Shown: positions 6,466 through 13,209 of the stretch, piece after piece
Position numbering within the stretch: the first letter of the stretch is position 1
Layout: every line of letters begins with the position of its first letter
Assembly: GCA_012799255.1 (NCBI GenBank)
Contig: JAAZLQ010000351.1
Coordinates: 1 to 13,209 of the forward strand
DNA length: 13,209 nt
Origin: Bacillota bacterium
GTDB lineage: Bacteria > Bacillota_G > Limnochordia > DTU010
Reading direction: 5' to 3'
Made by a program: the position numbers and the translations under genes
Notes under the pieces: generated by a model
The model's input: the letters and a program-made list of their open reading frames with translations, nothing else
What the model was told of the DNA's origin: nothing
The model's database searches: none

Positions 6466-6825
6466 ATGTCTAATAGTCCATCCTGTGAAATCACCGTAAT
6501 TCACGAAGACATTGTCGAAAACGTACGCCAAATCATGCCTCCAGAAGAAGAACTGTTTAATCTGGCGGAGTTCTTTAAGGTCTTTGGTGATACAACACGA
6601 ATAAGGATCTTGTTTGCATTGTTTCAATCTGAAATGTGCGTCTGTGATATTGCTCACCTCTTGGGAATGACCCAATCCGCGATCTCCCATCAACTCAGAG
6701 TCCTGAAACAGGCAAAACTAGTACGTTTTCGGAAAGAAGGGCGAGTAGTCTACTATTCTCTCGATGATGACCATGTAAAGGAAATATTTAACCAGGGATA
6801 TCAACACATTCAGGAACCCAATTGA
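6466..6825 (+). CDS. cadC: CadC-like ArsR/SmtB-family metal-responsive repressor
   Basis: Winged-helix repressor that should bind the adjacent operator and release it on Cd(II), Pb(II) or Zn(II). I chose ATG 6466 because AAGGAG ends 7 bases before it; an in-frame ATG at 6442 lacks a site and lies inside the operator. The resulting 119 aa can be numbered directly against staphylococcal CadC. Cys58-Val-Cys60 lies in the MCVCD motif and Cys7 is near the N-terminus, as in the alpha3N site. Asp101, His103, His114 and Glu117 form the complete alpha5 zinc site. CadC's Cys11 is Val11 here. The DNA-reading helix is about 69-82 (TQSAISHQLRVLKQ). The stop is 10 bases before the ATPase start, and the ATPase ribosome binding site overlaps the stop. 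Confidence 0.93.
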   Translation: MSNSPSCEITVIHEDIVENVRQIMPPEEELFNLAEFFKVFGDTTRIRILFALFQSEMCVCDIAHLLGMTQSAISHQLRVLKQAKLVRFRKEGRVVYYSLDDDHVKEIFNQGYQHIQEPN

Positions 6826-6835
6826 GGTGTTAATA

Positions 6836-8929
6836 ATGCGCTTAGTTTACCACTTAGAAGGATTGGATTGTGCCAATTGTGCCGCGAAAATCGAAATAGC
6901 AGCTGGTAAGTTGGAAAATGTCAAAAATGCGATGGTGGACTTTTCCACCAGTAGGATTTTTCTCGACATTGAACATGGAGACCAAGAGCAAATAAAACTA
7001 GCCCTCCAAGAAACGGTGGCCACTTTTGAGCCCCATGTTGTTGTCACCGAACACAAGCCGAAGCAAGAAAAACATAATCTTCTGACGATCCGGAACTTCG
7101 CTTTCGCTTCGAGTGTGATTAGTTTCTTGGTAGCCGTAGTGCTAACCCAGGGTACTGCTAAAGATGCCCTTTACATCGTTGCTTTTCTGCTTGCAGGTTA
7201 TGAGATAATCTGGCAGGCCTTCCGCAACATTAGAAAAGGGCAAATCTTCGATGAAAACTTCTTAATGACAATTGCCACCGTCGGTGCACTTGCCATTGGA
7301 GAGTTTCCCGAGGCAGCCTCTGTAATGATCTTCTACCGTACTGGAGAATTTCTCCAACATCTGGCAGTTGATAGATCCAGACGCTCTATTTCATCCTTGA
7401 TCGCCATCAAGCCAGAAACAGCCCGTCTAAAACAAGGAGAATCCATCGTCGATATCCCCGTCGAACAGGTCCGTATTGGAGATGTGGTGGTAGTTCGCCC
7501 AGGTGAAAGGATCCCAGTTGATGGATCAATTCTAACTGGCGTATCTTCACTCGATACCTCGGCCCTCACCGGCGAAAGTTTACCCCGAGAAGTGGAACAG
7601 GGTGTAGAAGTGTTAGCTGGTTCGATTAATCTGAGCGGTCTTTTGACAATTGAGACCAACAAACTGGCAAGCGAATCCGCAGTCTCCAGAATTTTGGATT
7701 TAGTGGAAAATGCCACATCCAATAAAGCCCCAACAGAGGACTTTATCACTTCATTTGCCCGTTATTACACCCCCGCGGTGGTGGCAGTTGCGGCACTGAT
7801 TGCCACGGTTCCCCCACTATTTGGCGGTGTATTCAGCGACTGGTTCTATCGGGCTTTAGTCTTCCTAGTTATTTCTTGCCCTTGTGCGCTCGTTGTCTCT
7901 ATTCCGCTAGGTTTCTTTGCGGGAATTGGTCGTGCTTCTAAACAAGGGGTCTTGGTTAAGGGTAGTAACTACCTCCAAGCCCTTTATGAAGCAGACACGA
8001 TTGTTTTTGACAAAACGGGCACACTAACCTCGGGCAAGTTCCAAATGGAGAAAGTTGTGGCGATACCACCCTTTTCTAAAGAAGATGTTCTCCAAGCTGC
8101 AGCATATGCTGAAAGTTCTTCTACCCATCCCTTGGCCCTTTCCATTGTTCAAGCTTACGGAAAGCCCATTGATCAGAATAGTATTACTGAGCTGGAAGAG
8201 CTGTCCGGGCATGGCGTCAGAGCCATCTGGCAGGGTAAAGAAATACTCGTGGGAAACCGGAGGCTTTTGGCACAAGTAGGAATCGAGGGAACGTTAGAGA
8301 GTCACCAATCAGGTGTCCACGTATCGATCGATGGTGTCTACGCAGGAGCGATTAGCCTTGCGGATACTCCTAAGAAGAATTCTGCACGAGCCATCAAAGA
8401 GTTACGATCCATGGGAATAGAGGTCGTGATGCTCACTGGTGATAGTTCTGCCGTAGCCGAGGAAGTTGGTAGAGAACTTGGAGTTACAGATGTTCACGCA
8501 GAACTCCTCCCTCATCAGAAGTTGGAAAAAATAGAACGGATTATGGGGGGGAAATCAGCTAAAGGTAAGGTCATTTTTGTCGGAGATGGAATCAACGATG
8601 CTCCAGCCTTGGCCAGATCCCATGTTGGAGTAGCCATGGGGGCTTTAGGCTCGCAAGCCGCTATTGAAACAGCCGATGTTGTTCTGATGACTGACGATCC
8701 CTACAGTGTGGTGGACGCAATGAAAACCGCACAGCGCACTAACACCATTGTCTGGCAGAACATTACTTTAGCTTTTGCAGTGAAGCTCATAGTCCTACTC
8801 TTGGGTGGTTTTGGCCTAGCCACACTCTGGGAAGCGGTTTTTGCCGATGTGGGTGTCACAATCTTGGCGGTACTCAACTCATCGCGCATTATTACCTCAA
8901 AAAGGAATTCATCCTCACGAATCCTCTAG
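6836..8929 (+). CDS. cadA: heavy-metal efflux P1B-type ATPase (Cd/Zn/Pb)
   Basis: Inner-membrane pump that exports Cd(II), Zn(II) or Pb(II) using ATP. A single heavy-metal-associated domain is at the N-terminus with GLDCANC (Cys12, Cys15). Then come the actuator motif TGES (245-248), the membrane metal site Cys348-Pro-Cys350, the phosphorylation motif DKTGT with Asp392, the nucleotide-domain His431-Pro432 and the hinge GDGIND (583-588). A conserved Asp671 in the last membrane segment (FADVGVT) marks subgroup P1B-2 rather than copper pumps. I use ATG 6836 (697 aa), 6 bases after GAGGTG; a GTG at 6827 lies inside that site. There is no His- or Cys-rich N-terminal extension. It follows the repressor by 10 bp, and the SIMPL gene follows 26 bp later. 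Confidence 0.97.
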   Translation: MRLVYHLEGLDCANCAAKIEIAAGKLENVKNAMVDFSTSRIFLDIEHGDQEQIKLALQETVATFEPHVVVTEHKPKQEKHNLLTIRNFAFASSVISFLVAVVLTQGTAKDALYIVAFLLAGYEIIWQAFRNIRKGQIFDENFLMTIATVGALAIGEFPEAASVMIFYRTGEFLQHLAVDRSRRSISSLIAIKPETARLKQGESIVDIPVEQVRIGDVVVVRPGERIPVDGSILTGVSSLDTSALTGESLPREVEQGVEVLAGSINLSGLLTIETNKLASESAVSRILDLVENATSNKAPTEDFITSFARYYTPAVVAVAALIATVPPLFGGVFSDWFYRALVFLVISCPCALVVSIPLGFFAGIGRASKQGVLVKGSNYLQALYEADTIVFDKTGTLTSGKFQMEKVVAIPPFSKEDVLQAAAYAESSSTHPLALSIVQAYGKPIDQNSITELEELSGHGVRAIWQGKEILVGNRRLLAQVGIEGTLESHQSGVHVSIDGVYAGAISLADTPKKNSARAIKELRSMGIEVVMLTGDSSAVAEEVGRELGVTDVHAELLPHQKLEKIERIMGGKSAKGKVIFVGDGINDAPALARSHVGVAMGALGSQAAIETADVVLMTDDPYSVVDAMKTAQRTNTIVWQNITLAFAVKLIVLLLGGFGLATLWEAVFADVGVTILAVLNSSRIITSKRNSSSRIL

Positions 8930-8955
8930 CAATTAACACAAAGGAAGTGAAAGCG

Positions 8956-9666
8956 ATGCAACGTAGAGTATCTCTAGTTATCGCCCTTGTTGTGGTGCTG
9001 CTTACCGCTTTTTCCGGGTTTGCCAGCGCTTCCTCAGACAGTTTTACAATTAAGGTTCAGGCAACCGGAATAGTGCTCGTGGCACCGACCAAAGCCCAAC
9101 TATGGATTGGAGCTAAATCGGATGGGGCTACTGCAGAAGAAGCTTTGACCAGCAGCAATGAGGTAACCCAAAAGTTAGTAGAGATCTTCTCTGAGTTTAC
9201 CTCACCCGAACTAATCAAGACTTCCGAATTTAACATGTACCAAAATGAGCGGTGGGATGACGACATAAGACAGTCGGTTCCTGACGGTTTTTCAGTACGG
9301 CATGTATTTGAAGTTCACATTCTAGACTTAACTAAGGTAGCAGCATTTTTGGACGAAGTTACGCAAGCGGGTGCCAACATTATCTATGGTCTGCAATATG
9401 GCGTTCACGATTATCGTCCCGCAAGGGAGGATGCATTCAGGCGAGCCATGGAAGATGCTTGGTGGAAAGCTGCTGTCTTGGCAGATGCCAACGATACTGA
9501 TAACATTAAGCTAGAATCTGTAGAAGAAACTTATTTCTATTCAACCGAATATGGAACTGAACGGATCGGCCAAGTTGGCGATGGGGCTGACGCATTTATG
9601 CCGGGGCAGTTACAGGTTACAGTAAATATAATAGCAACATTTAGAGCTGAACCTAGACAGCACTAA
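8956..9666 (+). CDS. secreted SIMPL-domain (DUF541) protein
   Basis: 236 aa with a signal peptide (1-25, cleavage after ASA), so it is periplasmic or secreted. The rest matches the SIMPL/DUF541 pattern. It opens with ATGIVLVAPTKAQLWIGAKS, then AEEALTSSNE, a SVRHVFEVHI strand and a VAAFLDEVTQAGANIIYGLQ segment. The REDAFRRAMEDAWWKAAVLA helix is typical of the family. Members (for example E. coli YggE, Brucella BP26) form ring-like oligomers, and their molecular role is poorly understood; YggE has been linked to oxidative stress. The start is ATG 8956 with AAGGA at 8941-8945; a GTG at 8947 is too close to that site. The 26-bp gap after the efflux ATPase and the hairpin downstream suggest it is the last gene of the metal-resistance operon. 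Confidence 0.88.
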   Translation: MQRRVSLVIALVVVLLTAFSGFASASSDSFTIKVQATGIVLVAPTKAQLWIGAKSDGATAEEALTSSNEVTQKLVEIFSEFTSPELIKTSEFNMYQNERWDDDIRQSVPDGFSVRHVFEVHILDLTKVAAFLDEVTQAGANIIYGLQYGVHDYRPAREDAFRRAMEDAWWKAAVLADANDTDNIKLESVEETYFYSTEYGTERIGQVGDGADAFMPGQLQVTVNIIATFRAEPRQH

Positions 9667-9668
9667 TT

Positions 9669-9708
9669 GAGAAGCCCAAGATTCGCAAGAGTCTTGGGCT
9701 TCTCTTGT
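9669..9708 (+). terminator. hairpin terminator after the SIMPL gene (weak U-tract)
   Basis: A perfect 13-bp inverted repeat (9669-9681, 9692-9704; GAGAAGCCCAAGA) with a 10-nt loop, 3 bases past the stop codon. Only a short, C-interrupted T stretch follows, so termination may be partial. Read-through would supply the phosphoesterase gene, which has no obvious promoter of its own. Confidence 0.75.
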
Positions 9709-9730
9709 AGAAGGGAGAAAGTCTAGATCT

Positions 9731-10192
9731 ATGTCATCCATCAGAATAGGAGTCATTTCTGACACTCACGGCCTATTAAGAAGTGATGCAAGGCTGTTTT
9801 TGCAAAAGTGCGATCGAATAATTCACGCCGGCGATATTGACCAACATCGTATCTTACAAGAGTTAAATCAAATTGCTCCAACTACAGCTGTGCGGGGTAA
9901 TATGGACCAAGGTCCGTGGGCTAACTCTTTAAGAACAGCTGAACGGATCCAAGTTGACCACTGGTCCATTCTCGTGGTACACAATATCCAAGATCTGCCG
10001 CCCCTTAATGGAGCAAACATAGTAATCTTTGGTCATTCCCATAAATTCTTCGAAGAGACGAACGACGGGGTATTGTATCTAAATCCTGGCAGTGCTGGAC
10101 CAAAGAGATTTTCTCTTCCCATTAGTATGGCGATTTTGACACTCAGCGAAAAAGCCAGTGTAGAACATATACTACTAAAAAACAAGGCCTGA
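9731..10192 (+). CDS. YfcE/MJ0936-family metal-dependent phosphoesterase
   Basis: Cytoplasmic calcineurin-like phosphoesterase that should hydrolyse small phosphodiesters with a two-metal centre; the physiological substrate of this family is generally unclear. All ligand motifs are present in order: Asp11-Thr-His13 (SDTHG), Gly34-Asp35, Gly56-Asn57-Met-Asp59, His84 and Gly101-His102-Ser-His104, followed by NPGS. The length of 153 aa is standard. The ribosome binding site GGGAG (9713-9717) is 13 bases from the ATG, rather far, but the SDTHG position supports this start. It converges with the RluA-type gene, with 11 bases between the stop codons. Confidence 0.93.
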   Translation: MSSIRIGVISDTHGLLRSDARLFLQKCDRIIHAGDIDQHRILQELNQIAPTTAVRGNMDQGPWANSLRTAERIQVDHWSILVVHNIQDLPPLNGANIVIFGHSHKFFEETNDGVLYLNPGSAGPKRFSLPISMAILTLSEKASVEHILLKNKA

Positions 10193-10213
10193 CAAACTGC
10201 TCGTCAGGCCTTT
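10177..10213. terminator. shared terminator of convergent genes, containing both stop codons
   Basis: A perfect 10-bp stem (10184-10193 AAGGCCTGAC, 10203-10212 GTCAGGCCTT) with a 9-nt loop. On the minus strand six T follow (10182-10177), a good terminator for the nadE-rluA operon. On the plus strand only three T follow, so it is weaker there. The TGA stops of the phosphoesterase (10190-10192) and the pseudouridine synthase (10206-10204) lie inside the two arms. Confidence 0.85.
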
Positions 10214-10881
10214 CTGAACTCGGTCCAAGGTTTTATCTCTGGAGGTGGTTCTACAAATTCTAAATGTTCTTTCGTGGTTGGATGGGTAAAAGTAATGCGC
10301 TCTGCCCAGAGAGCAATCTGCTGCCTTTGGTTCGTTCTGCGCCCATAACGCTGATCGCCAAGCAAGGGATGACCCATTTCCGCCATCTGCACCCTTATTT
10401 GATGGGATCTGCCTGTTCGTAGTTGAATTCTAACCAGACTATGGGTAGAATTCATATCAACCACCTTGTAATCTAACCTTGCCTCTTGAGCCCCTTTAAC
10501 ATCTGGTTTTACTGCCTTAACTAGGTTCTTCTGTGGATCCTTAACCAAGAAGCTACGCAGACTCCCCGAAATACGTTTGGGATGTCCTTCTACAATGGCT
10601 AAATAGCCGCGTCCAAACTTTCCTTCCCTAATTTGCTCTGACAGGCGACTGGCGGCCTTTGAGGTTTTGGCAAAGACCATCACGCCACCCACTGGCCGAT
10701 CTAAACGATGCACCAAACCTAGATAAACATTACCGGGTTTGTTGTATTCATTCCGGATGTACTCTTTCAGCAGAGTAAGGAGATCAGGATCTCCTGTGCT
10801 ATCCCCTTGGGATAAGAGATTGGGTGGTTTTACCACAACCAAGAGATGATTGTCTTCATATAAGATTGGTATTTCCTTCAT
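10204..10881 (-). CDS. RluA-family RNA pseudouridine synthase
   Basis: Converts specific uridines in rRNA or tRNA to pseudouridine. The 225-aa protein is only the catalytic domain, with no N-terminal S4 domain. Visible motifs are LYEDNHLLVVVKPP at the start, the catalytic HRLDRPVGG with Asp61, the FAKTSKAASRLSEQI helix, GRGYLAIVEG, the LRTGRSHQIRVQMAEMGHPL block and GDQRYG. The start ATG overlaps the GNAT stop codon in ATGA (10881-10878), with GGAG 6 bases upstream inside the GNAT gene, so translation is coupled. The exact RNA position modified cannot be deduced. The stop codon is inside the shared terminator. Confidence 0.95.
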   Translation of the reverse strand: MKEIPILYEDNHLLVVVKPPNLLSQGDSTGDPDLLTLLKEYIRNEYNKPGNVYLGLVHRLDRPVGGVMVFAKTSKAASRLSEQIREGKFGRGYLAIVEGHPKRISGSLRSFLVKDPQKNLVKAVKPDVKGAQEARLDYKVVDMNSTHSLVRIQLRTGRSHQIRVQMAEMGHPLLGDQRYGRRTNQRQQIALWAERITFTHPTTKEHLEFVEPPPEIKPWTEFRKA

Positions 10882-11423
10882 TGAGACTCCTTCTCTATCT
10901 CTGCGAATTCGTCTTTCAAAATACCCATGGCCAGCAGATCATGGTAAGCCCCATCAACAAAACGTTCTTGTCGGAGGCATCCCTCATCCCTAAACCCTAA
11001 CCGTTTGTACACTTTTATGGCTCGCTCATTGTAGCTTAGCACTCTCAAGCTGACCTTATGCAGATTCAGTTGATCAAAGATAAAGCGGAGCAAGACTTTT
11101 AGCGCATCTGTACCATAACCCCGGTTTTGGTATTCCTTATCACCGATAAAGATTCCGATTTCGGCCACCCGGTTCTTCCAATCTAAAGAATTGAGTCCGC
11201 AACCACCGATGTAATGATTATTCTCTAGCGTTTCAATGGCAAAACTATAGTTGTTATTACTGGCAGATTGTTGGGTGATAAATTTCTCCTCATCCCATAA
11301 TGTATAAGGAAAAGGAATACCCCCCATGAGCCTTTTTATCTCCGGGTCATTAACAAACCCTTGGGCTTTTGGCACATCTTCTTTACGGTACTCCCTTAAC
11401 CTTACCTTTTCACCCGTATACAT
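10878..11423 (-). CDS. GNAT-family N-acetyltransferase (RimJ/RimL-like)
   Basis: 181-aa acetyl-CoA-dependent acetyltransferase of the RimL/SpeG-like branch (Acetyltransf_3). Residues 5-15 (EKVRLREYRKE) form the typical first strand, YIGGCGLNSLDW and VAEIGIFIGDKEY precede motif A QNRGYGTDAL, which binds the acetyl-CoA pyrophosphate, and the C-terminal NERAIKVYKRLGFRDEG is the usual motif B. The acceptor could be a protein N-terminus, a polyamine or an antibiotic; the sequence does not say. AGGGGG precedes the ATG. It lies 16 bp after nadE and overlaps the pseudouridine synthase gene by 4 bp. Confidence 0.92.
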   Translation of the reverse strand: MYTGEKVRLREYRKEDVPKAQGFVNDPEIKRLMGGIPFPYTLWDEEKFITQQSASNNNYSFAIETLENNHYIGGCGLNSLDWKNRVAEIGIFIGDKEYQNRGYGTDALKVLLRFIFDQLNLHKVSLRVLSYNERAIKVYKRLGFRDEGCLRQERFVDGAYHDLLAMGILKDEFAEIEKESQ

Positions 11424-11439
11424 CTTTCCGTCCCCCTGT

Positions 11440-13008
11440 CTAAACTCCCTTTATAGCTGTCAAGGGCATTTTTCTATCCTCACCCATGATTGGAGTGGTC
11501 ACTCGTAGAATCAGTGTCGCTTGACGCCGTTTGTACTCGTTGTTTTCGATAGTACGAATCACCCAGCGAACTGTTTCCTCTGAATATCCTTGCTCGATTA
11601 TTTCTGACGGAGTTAAACCATCATCAAGATAGGCTTTAATGACAGCATCCAAAATCTCATAGGGCGGAAGGGTCTCATCATCCCGCTGGTTAGGTCTAAG
11701 CTCTGCTGATGGCGGTTTTTCGATGGTATTCCAAGGGATGATTTCTTCATGCCGATTAATGTAGTAGGCTAGCTGATAGACCATTGTCTTATACAGATCG
11801 GCTATTACAGCTAAACCACCGCTCATATCACCATATAGCGTGCAATACCCAACCGCCAGCTCGCTCTTGTTGCTGTTTACTAGAACCAGCCCGCCAAACT
11901 TGTTAGACAAAGACATAAGCAAGTTGCCCCTTAAGCGAGCTTGAATATTCTCCTCAGCAACATCCATTTCAGTTCCGGCGAAGTGGTCATGCAAAGCAGA
12001 TAAGGTGGCTTGATAAAGTTCTGTAATCGGCAATACATCAAACCTGATTTTTAGGTTCTGAGCCAAAGCCCGAGCATCCTCTACACTTCCAGCAGAGGAA
12101 TAGGGGCCCGGTTGGGTGATTCCCCAGACATTCTCTGGTCCAAGTGCCTCAGCGGCAATAACTGCGGAAACCGCAGAATCCAATCCTCCAGAGAGCCCAA
12201 TAATAACCCGACTCATACGATTTTTACGCACGTAATCCCGAAGGCCAAGCACAAGCGCCTGATAGATTAGGGAAATTTCATCTTCAGCTTCACTGGGATC
12301 TATCGTCACAGGTGAACTCAAATCAACTAAGGCACCGGTTGCTTCAAACTCGGGCAAAACGGTGATGAAGTTCCCCTTTTCATCCATAACAAAACTATTA
12401 CCTGCAAAAATCAGCGCGTCATTAGCCCCCACTTGGCCCACCCGAACAACTGGAAGACCTATTTCACCTAGATGTGGATCTCGGCCAACCTGGAAGGGAA
12501 TCGCGACTGGATTAATGATGAGATCAACTCCCGTAGCTTGTAGCTCTAGCGCTGTATCCGCATCAAGCTCTAGACCTAGGGCCAACCCAATCGTGCGGTC
12601 TTTCAATTTGACAGTAACAAGCTCGTTACCAGGTTCAAAGTACCGATTTTCGTCAAAAAGTCGAAACTGCGTGAGTTTACGTTTATGTTGTACACCTATA
12701 ATAGATCCATTCTGCATCACCACGGCAGAATTAAACAGTAGATCACCCTCTTGCCATGGCGTACCTAGAACAATAGCGGTCTGTGGGTGCAACTTAGTAA
12801 ACTCTTGAATCTCCTGCAAAGTCTGTCGAATGCTAGCTAGAAAGTCGCTTCTTAGGAGCAAATCTTGCGGAGGGTAGCCACACAAGAAGAGTTCTGGAAA
12901 AACGATCAAATCAGCTTCTGCGTTCTGATCTATTACTTGGCGAATCCTGTTAAAATTGCCCTTTAGATCCCCCACTATGGGATTTTCTTGGGCTAAAAAA
13001 ATGTGCAT
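11440..13008 (-). CDS. nadE: NAD+ synthetase with an apparently inactive glutaminase domain
   Basis: Last step of NAD+ synthesis, amidating deamido-NAD+ with ATP. 522 aa: an N-terminal nitrilase-type domain (about 1-235) that normally releases ammonia from glutamine, then the synthetase domain (about 240-522). The synthetase looks intact: SGGLDS (273-278), PYSSAGSVEDA, the ENIQARLRGNLLM helix (353-365), NKSELAVGY with TLYGDMSGG (380-398) and KPPSAELRPNQ. In the nitrilase domain Glu39 and Lys109 of the Glu-Lys-Cys triad are present. The cysteine of the usual ICED motif is Gly145 (GGT, 12576-12574) in GLALGLELD, and the downstream N-Q-V-G-G-Q-D block is altered to GQVGANDA. I infer ammonia-dependent activity. 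The ribosome binding site AGGTGAG overlaps the MATE stop, indicating coupling. Confidence 0.95.
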   Translation of the reverse strand: MHIFLAQENPIVGDLKGNFNRIRQVIDQNAEADLIVFPELFLCGYPPQDLLLRSDFLASIRQTLQEIQEFTKLHPQTAIVLGTPWQEGDLLFNSAVVMQNGSIIGVQHKRKLTQFRLFDENRYFEPGNELVTVKLKDRTIGLALGLELDADTALELQATGVDLIINPVAIPFQVGRDPHLGEIGLPVVRVGQVGANDALIFAGNSFVMDEKGNFITVLPEFEATGALVDLSSPVTIDPSEAEDEISLIYQALVLGLRDYVRKNRMSRVIIGLSGGLDSAVSAVIAAEALGPENVWGITQPGPYSSAGSVEDARALAQNLKIRFDVLPITELYQATLSALHDHFAGTEMDVAEENIQARLRGNLLMSLSNKFGGLVLVNSNKSELAVGYCTLYGDMSGGLAVIADLYKTMVYQLAYYINRHEEIIPWNTIEKPPSAELRPNQRDDETLPPYEILDAVIKAYLDDGLTPSEIIEQGYSEETVRWVIRTIENNEYKRRQATLILRVTTPIMGEDRKMPLTAIKGV

Positions 13009-13012
13009 ACAC

Positions 13013-13209
13013 TCACCTCTCCGGCTGGGGCTTAGTTAGCAGTGTAATCTCTGCATGTTCGTTGCCCATACTAGCAAACTCAGTGCGTAACAATAAAAAA
13101 GTGATCAGAGTCGCTCCCACATCAGATACTGGATAAGCCAAAAAGACACCGTTTAATCCAAAAAAGCGCGGCAGAATTACTAACGCAGGAATCAACAACA
13201 AGAATTGGC
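13013..13209 (-). CDS. MATE-family efflux transporter, C-terminal end (partial)
   Basis: Only the last 65 or so codons are in the window; the reading frame is open to the right edge, so the start lies outside. ILPRFFGLNGVFLAYPVSD, followed by a hydrophobic ATLITFLLL helix and a short polar tail, is typical of the end of bacterial multidrug and toxin extrusion (MATE) proteins, which export cationic drugs or metabolites using Na+ or H+ gradients. The TGA stop (13015-13013) is 4 bases before the nadE ATG, so these genes form one transcript. Substrate cannot be inferred. Confidence 0.85.
   Translation of the reverse strand, partial: QFLLLIPALVILPRFFGLNGVFLAYPVSDVGATLITFLLLRTEFASMGNEHAEITLLTKPQPER

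Noticed and set aside
7333..7749. A 138-codon minus-strand open frame inside the efflux ATPase gene
   Set aside because: Antisense to the actuator-domain region of a clearly intact P-type ATPase; no ribosome binding site or domain.
12362..12808. A 148-codon plus-strand open frame rich in Ser, Thr and Pro
   Set aside because: Antisense to nadE, low-complexity composition and no matching family; a shadow frame.
1..13209. CRISPR array, tRNA/rRNA, insertion sequence, phage or defence genes
   Set aside because: I saw no regularly spaced repeats, cloverleaf or rRNA-like stretches, transposase motifs or recombinase genes; every long reading frame is accounted for by the listed genes or their shadows.

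Overview
The window reads as chromosomal DNA from an anaerobic-type Bacillota (Firmicutes) bacterium. It has strong GGAGG-type ribosome binding sites, clear TTGACA/TATAAT-like promoters, compact operons and Rho-independent terminators. Both solute-binding proteins begin with a signal or membrane segment but lack a lipobox cysteine, whereas typical single-membrane Gram-positives anchor such proteins as lipoproteins. This hints at a two-membrane or otherwise atypical Firmicute (Limnochordia- or Halanaerobiales-like). That placement is inference and needs a tree.

Layout. (a) 1-3657, minus strand: a peptide-type ABC importer operon running from a family-5 solute-binding protein through a DppB-like to a DppC-like permease. 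It has a recognisable promoter, a roughly 100-nt leader with a hairpin and a possible 14-codon leader ORF, an intercistronic stem-loop after the binding-protein gene, and a terminator after dppC. No ATPase gene is visible. (b) 3658-6314, plus strand: three exported or membrane-anchored proteins. They are an orphan FecB/TroA-like binding protein, a triple-LysM protein, and a protein joining a jelly-roll-like region to a conserved bacterial C-terminal domain. (c) 6387-9704, plus strand: a cadmium/zinc/lead resistance operon with a sigma-A promoter, a 12-2-12 SmtB/CadC-type operator, a CadC-like ArsR repressor, a P1B-2 ATPase and a secreted SIMPL (DUF541) protein. (d) 9731-10192, plus strand: a YfcE/MJ0936-type phosphoesterase. 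(e) 10204-13209, minus strand: a tight operon of MATE transporter (partial), nadE, GNAT acetyltransferase and RluA-type pseudouridine synthase. It converges on the phosphoesterase at a terminator that contains both stop codons.

Most of the window is housekeeping, transport and metal resistance. I see no phage, insertion sequence, CRISPR array, tRNA, rRNA or defence cassette. The points most worth a second look are a NadE whose glutaminase domain has lost its catalytic cysteine (Gly145), the leader ORF and hairpin ahead of the peptide-binding protein, and the exported protein of unusual domain make-up at 5556-6314.
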